In this document: one piece after another, positions 17,798 to 26,642 of the stretch
Position numbering within the stretch: position 1 is the stretch's first letter
Layout: the number at the start of each line of letters is the position of its first letter
Assembly: GCA_965223095.1 (NCBI GenBank)
Contig: OZ244979.1
Span: 1,984,001-2,048,000 of the forward strand
DNA length: 64,000 bases
Direction: 5' to 3'
Source of the DNA: J054 sp965223095
GTDB lineage: Bacteria; Pseudomonadota; Gammaproteobacteria; Steroidobacterales; GCA-2729495
The notes under the pieces: generated by a model
Databases searched by the model: none
What the model was told of the DNA's origin: nothing
What the model saw: the letters and a program-made list of their open reading frames with translations, nothing else
Position numbers and translations under genes: made by a program

Positions 17798-18757
17798 TTA
17801 GTCCAAGTGACAGGCCCAGGTATGCGCGCCATGCCGGTCAATCAATTCAGGTTTTTCCTGCCAACAGCGGTCCATCGCATGTTCGCAACGCGCTGCGAAG
17901 GCACAGCCGGGGGGTAAGTGTTCTAGGTCGGGCGGTTGTCCGGCGATGGCGGGTAGGTCGATGTTCGGGTCGCCGTCTAGATTGGGCATGGAGCGTAATA
18001 GTCCGGCGGTGTATGGGTGTCTAGCTTGATTAAAGAGTTCGCGGGTATTGCCAATTTCCACAGCTTGTCCGGCATACATGATAAGCACCCGATCACACAG
18101 GCCCGCCACGACGCCGAGATCATGGGTAATCATCACAATGGCTGTGCCGGTGTGGCGTTTCAAACCATCTAGCAAGCGCAATATTTGTGCTTGCACCGTC
18201 ACATCTAAGGCAGTGGTGGGTTCATCAGCAATCAATACATCAGGCTTGCAGAGCATGGCCATGGCGATCATTACCCGCTGGCGCATCCCGCCAGAGAGCT
18301 CAAAGGGGTAAGCGTCGATGCGATTCTCCGGGTCCGGTATTTTCACGATGTCCAGAATTTCCAGCGCTTTTTTACGCGCCTCTGCCCGGCTTGTTTTTCG
18401 GTGGCGAATTAGTCCTTCTGTCAGTTGGTCACCAATGCGCAGACTGGGGGTTAGACTCGATAGCGCGTCTTGAAAAACCATCGTGAACCGGTTACCGCGT
18501 AGTGCATCAAGTTTCTGCCGCGGTATATTCAAGATTTCTTGATCCCGGTAGCGCACGGACCCCGTAGCCATACCGTTGGGCGCCAGCAAGCCGAGCATGG
18601 CCAAGAAGCTTTGGGTTTTTCCCGAACCTGATTCGCCGACCACGCCTAAGCATTCCCCCGGTTGTAGATCGAAGGACAAATGGTTTACAGCGCAGACTTC
18701 GCCTCCGTCTGTGTGAAAACGCACATCCAACTCTCGACAAGTAAGGATTGCGGTCAT
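17798..18757 (-). CDS. Oligopeptide/dipeptide-type ABC transporter ATPase (OppD/DppD-like)
   Basis: A 319-residue ABC ATPase with Walker A GESGSGKTQS, Q-loop FQDALSSLTPSLRIG, signature LSGGMRQRVMIAMA, Walker B LIADEPTTALD and H-loop MITHDLGVVAG. The C-terminal oligopeptide tail (PPGCAFAARCEHAMDRC) carries the cysteine pattern of this family. It lies two bases after the OppC-like stop. With the OppF-like protein it forms a heterodimeric motor for import of peptides or related compounds such as nickel chelates, glutathione or opines. Confidence 0.92.
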   Translation of the reverse strand: MTAILTCRELDVRFHTDGGEVCAVNHLSFDLQPGECLGVVGESGSGKTQSFLAMLGLLAPNGMATGSVRYRDQEILNIPRQKLDALRGNRFTMVFQDALSSLTPSLRIGDQLTEGLIRHRKTSRAEARKKALEILDIVKIPDPENRIDAYPFELSGGMRQRVMIAMAMLCKPDVLIADEPTTALDVTVQAQILRLLDGLKRHTGTAIVMITHDLGVVAGLCDRVLIMYAGQAVEIGNTRELFNQARHPYTAGLLRSMPNLDGDPNIDLPAIAGQPPDLEHLPPGCAFAARCEHAMDRCWQEKPELIDRHGAHTWACHLD

Positions 18758-18759
18758 GG

Positions 18760-19671
18760 CTAGCGCCCCTGCGGATCTAGAGCGTCGCGTAGACCGTCAC
18801 CGATGAAGTTAAAACAAAACATCGTGATTGCCAGCATTGTGGCTGGAAAGAACAGCAACCAAGGCGCATTATCGATCTGGCCAGAGCCTTGCGAGATCAA
18901 TAGCCCCCAACTGGTCAGCGGTTCCTGGACGCCCAGGCCAATGAAGCTGAGATAGCTTTCGACCACGATGTTGGTGGGTATTAATAAGGTGACATAGACA
19001 ATCACGGGTCCCAAAACATTGGGGATGATGTAACGACGCAGAATCGCCCCTTTCGACATGCCGATCGCCACTGCCGAGTCAACGTATTCTTTGGATTTAA
19101 CAGTTAATGTTTGACCCCGCACGATACGTGACATGGTCAACCATTCCACCGCGCCAATAGCAATAAACACCAGAAATATATTTCTGCCGAATACCGTCAC
19201 CAAAATAATAATGAAGAAAAGTAAGGGCAGCGAGTAGAGCACGTCGACGATGCGCATCATGAAGCCATCTAGACGGCCACCAAAAAACCCCGCAATGGCC
19301 CCATAGCTTACGCCAATGACCAAGGCGACGAGGGTGGTAAGCAGTCCGATGCTTAAAGAAATTCGCCCACCGTAAAAAACTCGCACAAATAAATCGCGAC
19401 CGTTGGCATCAGTCCCGAACCAGTGGAAGTCGTCGAAGGAGGGCGGTGCGAGAATTTTCTCCCAGGATGCGTCTTCGATGCCGTGCGGCCAGACTATGGG
19501 AATGATGATGGCTGTCAAGGCGATGAAAACCAGCACATAAATACTGCCCATGGCCGCGCGGTTACGCTTGAAACGAGCGGCGGCCTGCCGCCAGAGTGAC
19601 TGCGGAGCATCACCGGATGCAGCTCGCGCAACAACTTCGGAGTCCAGAAGCTTAGCGTTGGCGCTGGTCAT
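18760..19671 (-). CDS. ABC transporter permease (OppC/DppC-like)
   Basis: A 303-residue inner-membrane permease with a soluble N-terminus, an OppC N-terminal helix (~35-55), and five more helices. It includes the periplasmic HWFGTDANGRDLFVRVFYGG segment typical of OppC/DppC and the EAA-type loop (EYVDSAVAIGMSKGAILRRYIIPN) that contacts the ATPases. The gene starts inside the end of the OppB-like gene with a four-base ATGA overlap. Confidence 0.92.
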   Translation of the reverse strand: MTSANAKLLDSEVVARAASGDAPQSLWRQAAARFKRNRAAMGSIYVLVFIALTAIIIPIVWPHGIEDASWEKILAPPSFDDFHWFGTDANGRDLFVRVFYGGRISLSIGLLTTLVALVIGVSYGAIAGFFGGRLDGFMMRIVDVLYSLPLLFFIIILVTVFGRNIFLVFIAIGAVEWLTMSRIVRGQTLTVKSKEYVDSAVAIGMSKGAILRRYIIPNVLGPVIVYVTLLIPTNIVVESYLSFIGLGVQEPLTSWGLLISQGSGQIDNAPWLLFFPATMLAITMFCFNFIGDGLRDALDPQGR

Positions 19672-20597
19672 TGGTAGGACCGCCTGACCCGAGGGTCCAG
19701 AGCAGCGTAGGCAAGGTCCGAGAGCAGGTTCAACACGATGATCAGGCTGGCATAGATCACCACGACGCCCATCACTAGCGGATAGTCACGATTCAGTGCG
19801 CCCTGCACAAAATAACGTCCCACGCCTGGTAGATTGAAAATCAATTCAATTACCAGCGAGCCAGTCATGATGCCCGCCAAAGCGGGACCCAGGTAGCCAA
19901 TCAATGGAATCAAAGCTGGCCTTAACACATGTCGTCGAACGATATAGCCTTCGCTTAATCCTTTCGATCGCGCGGTGCGGACAAAATCCGCGCGCAGTAC
20001 CTCGAGCATGCCGCCGCGTACCAGCCGCGCAATGATGGCGATTTGCGGCAGCGCTAGCGCGGTTACGGGTAGAATCATGTTCGCCAGCGCGCCGTCATTC
20101 CAGCCAGCCACGGGTAGTAGCTTCAAGTACAAGCCGAAAAACAAAGCAAGAATCGGTGCTATGACAAAGCTCGGCAGTGCGATTCCGGTCATGGCCAACG
20201 CCATGACGGCATGATCTAGCAACGAATTTTGTCGTAAGGCAGCAATGCAGCCTGCCAGTCCGCCGACAATCAGCGCGACCAACATCGCACTGACGCCCAA
20301 TTTAATACTCACAGGAAGACCGATGGCCACGAGTTCGGTCACGCTGAAATCTTTATAGACCAGTGAAGGCCCGAAGTCGCCGCGTATGGCCTTACTGACA
20401 TAGATTTTGAACTGCTCGATGATGGGCTTGTCCAGATCATAGGCGGCGCGAATGTTCTCCAGTACCTCCGGTTCTAGATCCGCCTCGGCATCGAATGGTC
20501 CTCCAGGGGCAGAATGCATTAGAAAGAAGGACGCGGTGGCAATCACCAGCAAGGTCGGGACAGCGATGAGCAGCCGGCGTAGCGTGAAGTTGATCAT
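19668..20597 (-). CDS. ABC transporter permease (OppB/DppB-like)
   Basis: A 309-residue permease with six membrane helices. The start FTLRRLLIAVPTLLVI, the FLMHSAPGGPFD segment, LGVSAMLVALIVGG and the EAA loop (DFVRTARSKGLSEGYIVRRHVLRPAL) are OppB family marks. It is the first gene of the leftward transporter operon; ATG 20597 follows weakly purine-rich sequence. No substrate-binding protein gene lies in the operon or within reach on either side, so the imported compound cannot be guessed. A divergent acyl-CoA dehydratase-like gene shares its promoter region (20598-20892). Confidence 0.92.
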   Translation of the reverse strand: MINFTLRRLLIAVPTLLVIATASFFLMHSAPGGPFDAEADLEPEVLENIRAAYDLDKPIIEQFKIYVSKAIRGDFGPSLVYKDFSVTELVAIGLPVSIKLGVSAMLVALIVGGLAGCIAALRQNSLLDHAVMALAMTGIALPSFVIAPILALFFGLYLKLLPVAGWNDGALANMILPVTALALPQIAIIARLVRGGMLEVLRADFVRTARSKGLSEGYIVRRHVLRPALIPLIGYLGPALAGIMTGSLVIELIFNLPGVGRYFVQGALNRDYPLVMGVVVIYASLIIVLNLLSDLAYAALDPRVRRSYQ

Positions 20598-20892
20598 CCG
20601 AGTCTTGGGCCTTTGCGCATGCGGCGAGAATACCGGTAATGCAGGCCATCTTCATCCGCTGTATCAGATCGTTCCATTCTTGGCGATGGACGGCAGGTTT
20701 TTCGGCGGGGCAGTATGGTGCGCGGAAATGCGCGGGACAAAAAAAGAGTAAAAATGGCCTCGAGGGTTTTGGCTGGCGGTGGGTGGACCGCAGATCCTGC
20801 CATCGCAAGGAGCGTCCATGTCTTGGCCGCGCAGACCTGCGGTCAAAGGCCGTGGCAGTGTAAACTCAATTCTTGAACCTGAAGGGGTAACT

Positions 20893-22446
20893 ATGGCCAC
20901 TCGTGCTACATCCGCTGGTATCGTCAGGGCGAAAATAACAACCGGTGACGAGTACATCGCCAGCCTGAGGAATCGTAATCTAAAGGTCTATTTAGCAGGT
21001 GAGCTGGTGGACGAGCCCGTGGATCATCCCATTATTCGCCCTTCAATAAACGCCGTTGCCCAGACCTATGATTTAGCCGCAAGCAACCCTGAGTTGGGCA
21101 CTGTGCGGTCTCCCTACACGGGGGAGCGGATTAACCGTTTTCTGCACATTGCTCAAAGCCCAGGGGACTTGGTCAATCAGAATAAGATGCAGCGGCGCCT
21201 GGGGCAGCGCACCGGCACCTGCTTTCAACGCTGTGTCGGCATGGATGCATTAAACGCCTTGCATTCAGTAACATTTGAAATCGACGCCGCCCACGGTAGC
21301 TCCTACCACCAGCGTTTTATCGATTTTGTTCGCTTGGCGCAGAGTGGCGGCTATGTGATTGGCGGGGCCATGACCGACGTAAAAGGTGACCGCAGTAAAG
21401 CACCCCACGAGCAAGACGACAGCGATTTGTATTTGCATGTCTCGCGCCGAACAAAAGAAGGGATCTATGTCAGTGGCGCGAAGGCCCACCAAACCGGCTG
21501 TATCAATTCGCATTGGTTGATCGTCATGCCGACCTTGCGATTGGTCGAAGCCGACCGCGATTTTGCTGTGGTTGGCGCCATTCCGGCAGACGCGGAAGGC
21601 ATTACCTACATCTATGGTCGTCAGTCTTGCGATAGCCGGGCTTTGGCGGGCGGCATCGACACCGGCAATGAGAAATTTTCTGGCCAAGAAGCCATGATCA
21701 TTTTTGACGACGTGTTCATTCCTAATGAATATCTTTTTATGGACGGGGAATACGAATTTGCCGCCATGCTGGTGGAGCGTTTCACCTGCTATCACCGTCG
21801 CAGTTATGTGTGTAAGTCCGGTGTGGGTGACGTCCTCATCGGTGCGGCAGCCACCATTGCCGACTTTAATGGCGTTGAGAAAGCGTCCCATATTCGTGAC
21901 AAGCTGGTTGAGATGACCCACCTGAATGAGACGATTTACAGTACGGGCATTGCCTCGAGTTATCAGGCCAGCGAAATGTCCTCGGGCGTGTTCTTGAATG
22001 ACGACATGATTGCCAACGTCTGCAAGCATCATGTGACCAAGCTGCCCTATGAGATTGGACGTTTGGCGCAAGATCTTGCCGGCGGGCTCATGGTGACTTT
22101 GCCGTCACAAGAGGACTTAGGGCATCCCGAAATCGGTGCTGTGATTCGCAAATACCTGAAAGGTCGTAAAGAGATCGCCGTAGAAGACCGCATGCGTATT
22201 TTACGATTGATTGAAAATATGACCCTTGGTCGCAATGCCGTTGGCTACCTCACGGAATCCATGCATGGGGCCGGATCCCCCCAGGCGCAACGGATACAAA
22301 TTGCTCGGCAGGCACAGCTAGAATTCAAAAAATGCTTGGCGAAGACTTTGGCGGGTATAGCCCCTGAGTCCGCCGAAGAAGTATCGCAGGATTTACTCGA
22401 TTACATGTCGCGAGTTTTTGCGCCGGCAAACGCCAAGCCCAGTTAG
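20893..22446 (+). CDS. 4-hydroxybutyryl-CoA dehydratase / 4-hydroxyphenylacetate 3-hydroxylase-family flavoprotein
   Basis: A 517-residue protein of the HpaB/AbfD family with an acyl-CoA-dehydrogenase-like fold. C110-x3-C114 (TCFQRC) and H301...C307 (YHRRSYVCK) correspond to the Cys99/Cys103/His292/Cys299 ligands of the [4Fe-4S] cluster in Clostridium AbfD, which also uses FAD to dehydrate 4-hydroxybutyryl-CoA. The His-Cys spacing here is one residue shorter than in AbfD. Most aerobic HpaB hydroxylases lack these cysteines, so the dehydratase/isomerase branch is more likely. ATG 20893 is chosen for the GAAGGGG ribosome site at 20881-20887. It is divergent from the peptide-type transporter. 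A 4-hydroxybutyrate or related hydroxyacyl-CoA route is suggested, but neighbours for the rest of it are absent. Confidence 0.8.
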   Translation: MATRATSAGIVRAKITTGDEYIASLRNRNLKVYLAGELVDEPVDHPIIRPSINAVAQTYDLAASNPELGTVRSPYTGERINRFLHIAQSPGDLVNQNKMQRRLGQRTGTCFQRCVGMDALNALHSVTFEIDAAHGSSYHQRFIDFVRLAQSGGYVIGGAMTDVKGDRSKAPHEQDDSDLYLHVSRRTKEGIYVSGAKAHQTGCINSHWLIVMPTLRLVEADRDFAVVGAIPADAEGITYIYGRQSCDSRALAGGIDTGNEKFSGQEAMIIFDDVFIPNEYLFMDGEYEFAAMLVERFTCYHRRSYVCKSGVGDVLIGAAATIADFNGVEKASHIRDKLVEMTHLNETIYSTGIASSYQASEMSSGVFLNDDMIANVCKHHVTKLPYEIGRLAQDLAGGLMVTLPSQEDLGHPEIGAVIRKYLKGRKEIAVEDRMRILRLIENMTLGRNAVGYLTESMHGAGSPQAQRIQIARQAQLEFKKCLAKTLAGIAPESAEEVSQDLLDYMSRVFAPANAKPS

Positions 22447-22524
22447 TAATAACGCTGTTGGTGCCGTGGCAAGGCTTAGTTTTACAATGTTCTAGGCGCC
22501 TCTAGAATTTTTGATGCGGTGAAT

Positions 22525-23919
22525 ATGCCTGTTGGTCAATCCGGATTTGTTGTGAGTCCTCTGCGTTCTAGCGAGTTCCGCAAACTTTTTGCCGCTCAGG
22601 TCATCGCCTTGGTCGGCACTGGTTTATCTACGGTTGCGCTGACCTTGTTGGCCTACGATTTAGTGGGGGGCAATGCGGCGGCGGTTTTGGGTACCGCGCT
22701 GGCTTTCAAGATGATCGCCTATGTGGTTTTCGCGCCCATCGTCGGCGGCCTCGCTCACCGGTTTGCGCGCAAGCCTTTTCTGATTGCGATGGATCTGGTC
22801 CGGGCTGGTGTGGTGTTGTTGATGCCGCTCGTGACCCAGGTTTGGCAGATTTACCTGCTGATCTTTCTGCTTAATCTTTTTTCGGCTGGCTTCAAGCCCG
22901 TATTTGCGGCAACCATTCCGGATATCTTGCCGGATGACCGCAGTTATACCCGCGCTTTGTCCATGTCCCGACTGGCCTATGACTTGGAAAATTTACTAAG
23001 TCCCACAATTGCTGCAATTGCGCTGGCATTCCTGACCTATACGGGGCTTTTCATTGCGAATTCCATCGCATTTTTGCTGTCAGCCATGTTGATCGCCTTG
23101 ACCGTCTTACCTGCCGGTCTTCGGGTCGTGAGGTTGGGCAGTGTCTGGAGTGAAATCAGTTTTGGCAGCTTGGCCTATTTCAAGACCCCAAGATTGCGTG
23201 GTTTGTTCGTTCTATATTTAGCGGTGGCGAGCGCCAGTGCGATGCTGATTGTGAACACGGTGGTTTACGTTAAAGAGTATCTGGGTTTGCCTTCGGCCAG
23301 CGTCGCCGTCGCCATGGGTGCGGCCGGCTGCGGTTCCATGTTGGCGGCGCTAACGCTGCCGAAAATCCTCGATCGGGTACCGGATCGGCCCATTATGCTG
23401 TTGGGTGTGCTGGTGATGGCCATCGGCGTCGGCTTGATCGGCGTCAGTCCGAGTTTCATGGCCATGTTGCCCATTTGGTTTGCGGTTGGTTTAGGTTGGT
23501 CGCTAGTCCAAACCCCAGCGGGGCGTGTGGTCAATCGCTCCGCCTCCGCGGCGGATCGCCCAGCGTACTTTTCAGCGCAGTTTGCGCTGTCGCATGCGTG
23601 TTGGTTGCTGTTCTATCCGCTGGCGGGTCAGCTAGCAGTACGTTTGGGCATCGAAACCACCGCGCTTTACTTGGCCGGCGGAATATTTTTGTTCGGCTTG
23701 CTGGCGGCTTGGCTATGGCCCGCCAGCGATAGCGAGGTGTTGGAGCATCAGCATGCGTCAGTCAGCCACATGCATGAGCATCAACATGATGATGGTCATC
23801 ACGAGCACGGCCATGATGACGACGAGGCCCATGTCCACGAGCACCAGCATGCCCCCGTCAGACATTCCCACGCCTTTGTCATCGATGACCATCATGGGGC
23901 TTGGCCGACGCCACCCTAG
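22525..23919 (+). CDS. NreB-like MFS efflux carrier with histidine-rich C-terminus
   Basis: A 464-residue MFS protein with about twelve helices (residues ~15-405), loop 2-3 GGLAHRFARKPFLIAM, and an unusual C-terminal tail of ~55 residues carrying about twenty histidines in HxH and HH pairs with Asp/Glu. This combination is known for NreB, a nickel-resistance exporter, whose His-rich tail binds metal. The rest of the protein is of the MFS_3 type. Function inferred: export of Ni2+ or another divalent cation. ATG 22525 follows a GTG two codons earlier; the exact start is uncertain. No metal regulator is adjacent. It lies 78 bases after the AbfD-like gene. Confidence 0.7.
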   Translation: MPVGQSGFVVSPLRSSEFRKLFAAQVIALVGTGLSTVALTLLAYDLVGGNAAAVLGTALAFKMIAYVVFAPIVGGLAHRFARKPFLIAMDLVRAGVVLLMPLVTQVWQIYLLIFLLNLFSAGFKPVFAATIPDILPDDRSYTRALSMSRLAYDLENLLSPTIAAIALAFLTYTGLFIANSIAFLLSAMLIALTVLPAGLRVVRLGSVWSEISFGSLAYFKTPRLRGLFVLYLAVASASAMLIVNTVVYVKEYLGLPSASVAVAMGAAGCGSMLAALTLPKILDRVPDRPIMLLGVLVMAIGVGLIGVSPSFMAMLPIWFAVGLGWSLVQTPAGRVVNRSASAADRPAYFSAQFALSHACWLLFYPLAGQLAVRLGIETTALYLAGGIFLFGLLAAWLWPASDSEVLEHQHASVSHMHEHQHDDGHHEHGHDDDEAHVHEHQHAPVRHSHAFVIDDHHGAWPTPP

Positions 23920-24513
23920 CGGCATCGGGGCTGAGGTAACGATATTTAGCGTGATCTGTACATATCCCATGACGATCGGCAACAGCTGAGCGTTCGTTGT
24001 TGGGCGCATAAGGTCTTTGCTTTTTTTTCGTGCGAGTAGACGACTTGGTCCGGGGTGGCGCGTTCACCTGCGATAGGTTTTTAGCGGATTAACAATCCGC
24101 CAACGTAATAGATAAGCCGCGACAACAAGAATTTTTTCCAGCCTCGCTGTGCCCAGTCGTCATGCTTGCGCTAATCAGTGTCAGCAGGGCTGGCATGGTC
24201 ATCATTTATTTTCCTCCATTTCCTGTTAGCAAATATCTGTCGCCGCGCGACTGAGCAGCGGCTAAATAATCTGATTTCCCGTCGTAGGTCCGCAAGGCAA
24301 ATACCGGTATTTCTTGCTGAACAACGCCGAAAAGGTGGTGGGTCAACGTTGTTCGAGGCGCTATATATATGGCTTACCGATTTTGCTTTAGCCGCCATGG
24401 CCTAAGCCAGTAGCCAGATAATAGGCGCTGTCGATGAGAAGCCCGTAGGCTTGAGCGAGCATCCAGCAGGAATACCTGTACACAAACAAGTTCGCAAGCT
24501 AGATACAACAAAC
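23920..24513. other. Intergenic region before the Rieske/RND operon
   Basis: About 590 bases. A perfect hairpin GCGGATT-AAC-AATCCGC lies at 24084-24100, without a T run on either strand in the right place for termination. A run of eight T lies at ~24018. Short frames of 75 codons on both strands (around 24171-24405) resemble no known protein. The region probably carries the promoter of the five-gene operon, whose first start codon is itself uncertain (TTG 24451 or ATG 24514). Confidence 0.45.
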
Positions 24514-25665
24514 ATGTACCTGCACGAGTTGGCAACACTACTTCCCGCAATAAAAACAGCGGCGACGAGGCTTGATTGTGATCCCCGGCTGCATTGGTAT
24601 CCACTTGCCCAGAGTTCTCAGTTGCGCAAGAGGCTATTGCTGCGGCGCTATTTGCTAGGCGTGGAACTTGTTCTATTTCGTGACGCCGCGGGAAAGGTGA
24701 GGGCGCTGAAGGACAGCTGTCCGCATCGTGCCGTGCCCTTGTCCAACGGCAGACTGGTCAGCGGTAACTTGGTCTGTGAGTACCATGGCTGGACGTTTAA
24801 CCCGCAGGGTCAGTGCGTAGAAATTCCATCTCTCGATAAGGGTCGGCGAATACCAGGGCGTGCCTGCGTGCAAGCTTTTCCCTGCGAGGAATCTGACGGT
24901 GCGATCTGGGTGAGCCTGACGCCTGACAGGGAGAATCGGCCACCGATTCTTGGGTTTGTCGCGCCGGCTAAGCATGGTCCTTGGGTCTATGTCGATCGCA
25001 TCACCACCTTGGATTCGAACATCGAGTTTAGTGTTGAGCAGACCATTGATCCCGCCCATACAAATCAGCTACACAAATCATTCTTGTTTGGCGACCGGGT
25101 AACGGGCTTCGTGGATCATAAGCGGTCCGATGAGGTTAGCTTAGTCGATGAGAGTGATATAGACGCCGGGTATCTGCGTGCCCGGGCTAGGTGGGTGGGT
25201 CAGCAGGGCAATAGCAGCATTTGTTATACCGTCACCGCGCCTTATCGGGTTGTGGCCGACATCTCAAGTGGGGGCTCCGACCATAAACTATCGATTCAAT
25301 CCATTCATGTGCCGTTGGCGGAGCGAAAAACCCACATCTATATCCGTGCCTACTACAACATGTGGACAAACTCGTTACTGAACTACCTGGCGAAAAAGTT
25401 TGCCCTGGTGATGAGTAAGCCGCTGATGGCCGACCACATGCGAGCGGCCCGTGGCAGTCAAAGCTGCTATGACCGTGGTGACCGCAGCAAAATGCTGGTC
25501 GAGGCAGATTTGCTCGTTGCCCAATTTCGCAGGATTGCGAAAGCGCGAGAAAAATACGGTCTTTGGAACAAGGATGGCGTGGGCGAATTCCTCGCGAGCA
25601 ATCGACGGGCGGGGGCCGGTCTTGAAGATTCGTTGACGCGGATTGAACGGATCGGTCGCCAATGA
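24514..25665 (+). CDS. Rieske non-haem iron oxygenase, first in operon
   Basis: About 383 residues. The N-terminal Rieske domain binds [2Fe-2S] through C69-x-H71 (SCPHR) and C88-x2-H91 (CEYHGW). The catalytic domain has the mononuclear iron ligands D179-x2-H182-x4-H187 (DPAHTNQLHK). Such oxygenases hydroxylate, demethylate or desaturate aromatic, steroid, carotenoid-like or alkaloid substrates in the cytoplasm with electrons from a separate reductase, which is not encoded nearby. The frame is open to TTG 24451; ATG 24514 begins nearer to family starts, but neither has a strong ribosome site. It starts a five-gene operon with a polyprenol-kinase-like protein, an RND pump and another Rieske oxygenase. 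Confidence 0.85.
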   Translation: MYLHELATLLPAIKTAATRLDCDPRLHWYPLAQSSQLRKRLLLRRYLLGVELVLFRDAAGKVRALKDSCPHRAVPLSNGRLVSGNLVCEYHGWTFNPQGQCVEIPSLDKGRRIPGRACVQAFPCEESDGAIWVSLTPDRENRPPILGFVAPAKHGPWVYVDRITTLDSNIEFSVEQTIDPAHTNQLHKSFLFGDRVTGFVDHKRSDEVSLVDESDIDAGYLRARARWVGQQGNSSICYTVTAPYRVVADISSGGSDHKLSIQSIHVPLAERKTHIYIRAYYNMWTNSLLNYLAKKFALVMSKPLMADHMRAARGSQSCYDRGDRSKMLVEADLLVAQFRRIAKAREKYGLWNKDGVGEFLASNRRAGAGLEDSLTRIERIGRQ

Positions 25666-25696
25666 AGTCGAAGGCAGGGCTGCTCGTCGCGTACTC

Positions 25697-26629
25697 ATGA
25701 TTTCCTCAGCGAGATTGCTGGGTCCCAGTCAAGCGGATACCCACGGTGGACCGATGGAGCGGCCTGAACGCTGGCTATTGTGCGTATTCGGTGTATGGCT
25801 ACTCATGGCCCTCGGCGGTACGCTCATCGGTAACTACGCGCATGACGCGGCCTTTAGGTCAGTTTTCGCCGTTCCCGACGCGGCCAAGTTTGCCCGCTTT
25901 GGCATGATTGTGATTGCGACAATTCTTGTCTACTTGCCACTGGGTTTAGCGGTCGAAAAGCTTGGTCTGAACGTCGCTTTTACCCGCAAGACCGGGCATA
26001 TCATTGGCGTGTTTATTCTGCCGCTGATCTCAGTACCGGCGTTAGTGGACAACGGCGATCTGTACAGGGAGTGGTACCAGACGATGGTCTGGCAATCTAT
26101 TGCCATAGTGGTGGTTCCCTACAGTTTATTTATTCGGCCGATACGCTCTCGAATCAGAATCTTCTACTATTGTATGCGGGCTATAGATCGTCCCGAAGAT
26201 AGGCCCTACACGCTGCTTTGGTTCTGTTCTCAGATTCTTGCTACCAGCATCATCCTGGTGCCCATGACGCAATACTTTGTGCATGTAGATCGCTGGTCTT
26301 TGTACTTGATACCAGCGATGGCCTGTGGACTAGGTGATGGTCTTGCCGAACCTATTGGCAAGATGTTTGGACGCCGTGGCTATGTGGCGAGAGGTTTTTT
26401 GACTCGCCGACGTTACCGCAGAACCTATGTGGGTTCTGCCTGTGTCGGCCTTTTTACCGCCTTGGGTGTTGTATTGAACATTCGTGTGCTCAGCACCGAA
26501 CAGTTCATTTTTCTAATTGCCACCGTACCCGCGGCCATGATGATTACCGAGGCGCTTTCTCCGCACACCTGGGATAACTGGTTCATGTATATCGTTTGCC
26601 TAGCGCTGATCTGCATCGCTCTCTATTAG
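25697..26629 (+). CDS. Phytol/polyprenol kinase-like (CTP-dependent) membrane protein
   Basis: A ~310-residue protein with seven or eight membrane helices. The motifs FTRKTGHIIG, then GLGDGLAEPIGKMFGRRGY, RRTYVGSACVG and ITEALSPHTWDNW match in order the conserved blocks of the dolichol kinase / phytol kinase (VTE5) / DGK1 family, which transfer phosphate from CTP to a lipid alcohol. This suggests phosphorylation of an isoprenoid or other lipid alcohol at the inner membrane. Start choice is open: ATG 25697 is used, ATG 25754 just before the first helix has a GGTGGA site. It lies between a Rieske oxygenase (31 bases before) and an RND adaptor (13 bases after). The substrate is unknown; family assignment rests on motifs only. 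Confidence 0.65.
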   Translation: MISSARLLGPSQADTHGGPMERPERWLLCVFGVWLLMALGGTLIGNYAHDAAFRSVFAVPDAAKFARFGMIVIATILVYLPLGLAVEKLGLNVAFTRKTGHIIGVFILPLISVPALVDNGDLYREWYQTMVWQSIAIVVVPYSLFIRPIRSRIRIFYYCMRAIDRPEDRPYTLLWFCSQILATSIILVPMTQYFVHVDRWSLYLIPAMACGLGDGLAEPIGKMFGRRGYVARGFLTRRRYRRTYVGSACVGLFTALGVVLNIRVLSTEQFIFLIATVPAAMMITEALSPHTWDNWFMYIVCLALICIALY

Positions 26630-26642
26630 TGGTGCAAGCTGA

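Noticed and set aside
21265..22071. A 268-codon minus-strand frame
   Set aside because: It is fully antisense to the AbfD-like gene, which has clear motifs; the reverse reading resembles nothing.
23740..23900. CAT/CAC-rich DNA as a simple repeat
   Set aside because: It is the coding sequence of the histidine-rich tail of the MFS protein, not a non-coding repeat.
24084..24100. Hairpin as terminator after the NreB-like gene
   Set aside because: No T run after the stem on either strand, and it is 165 bases beyond the stop.
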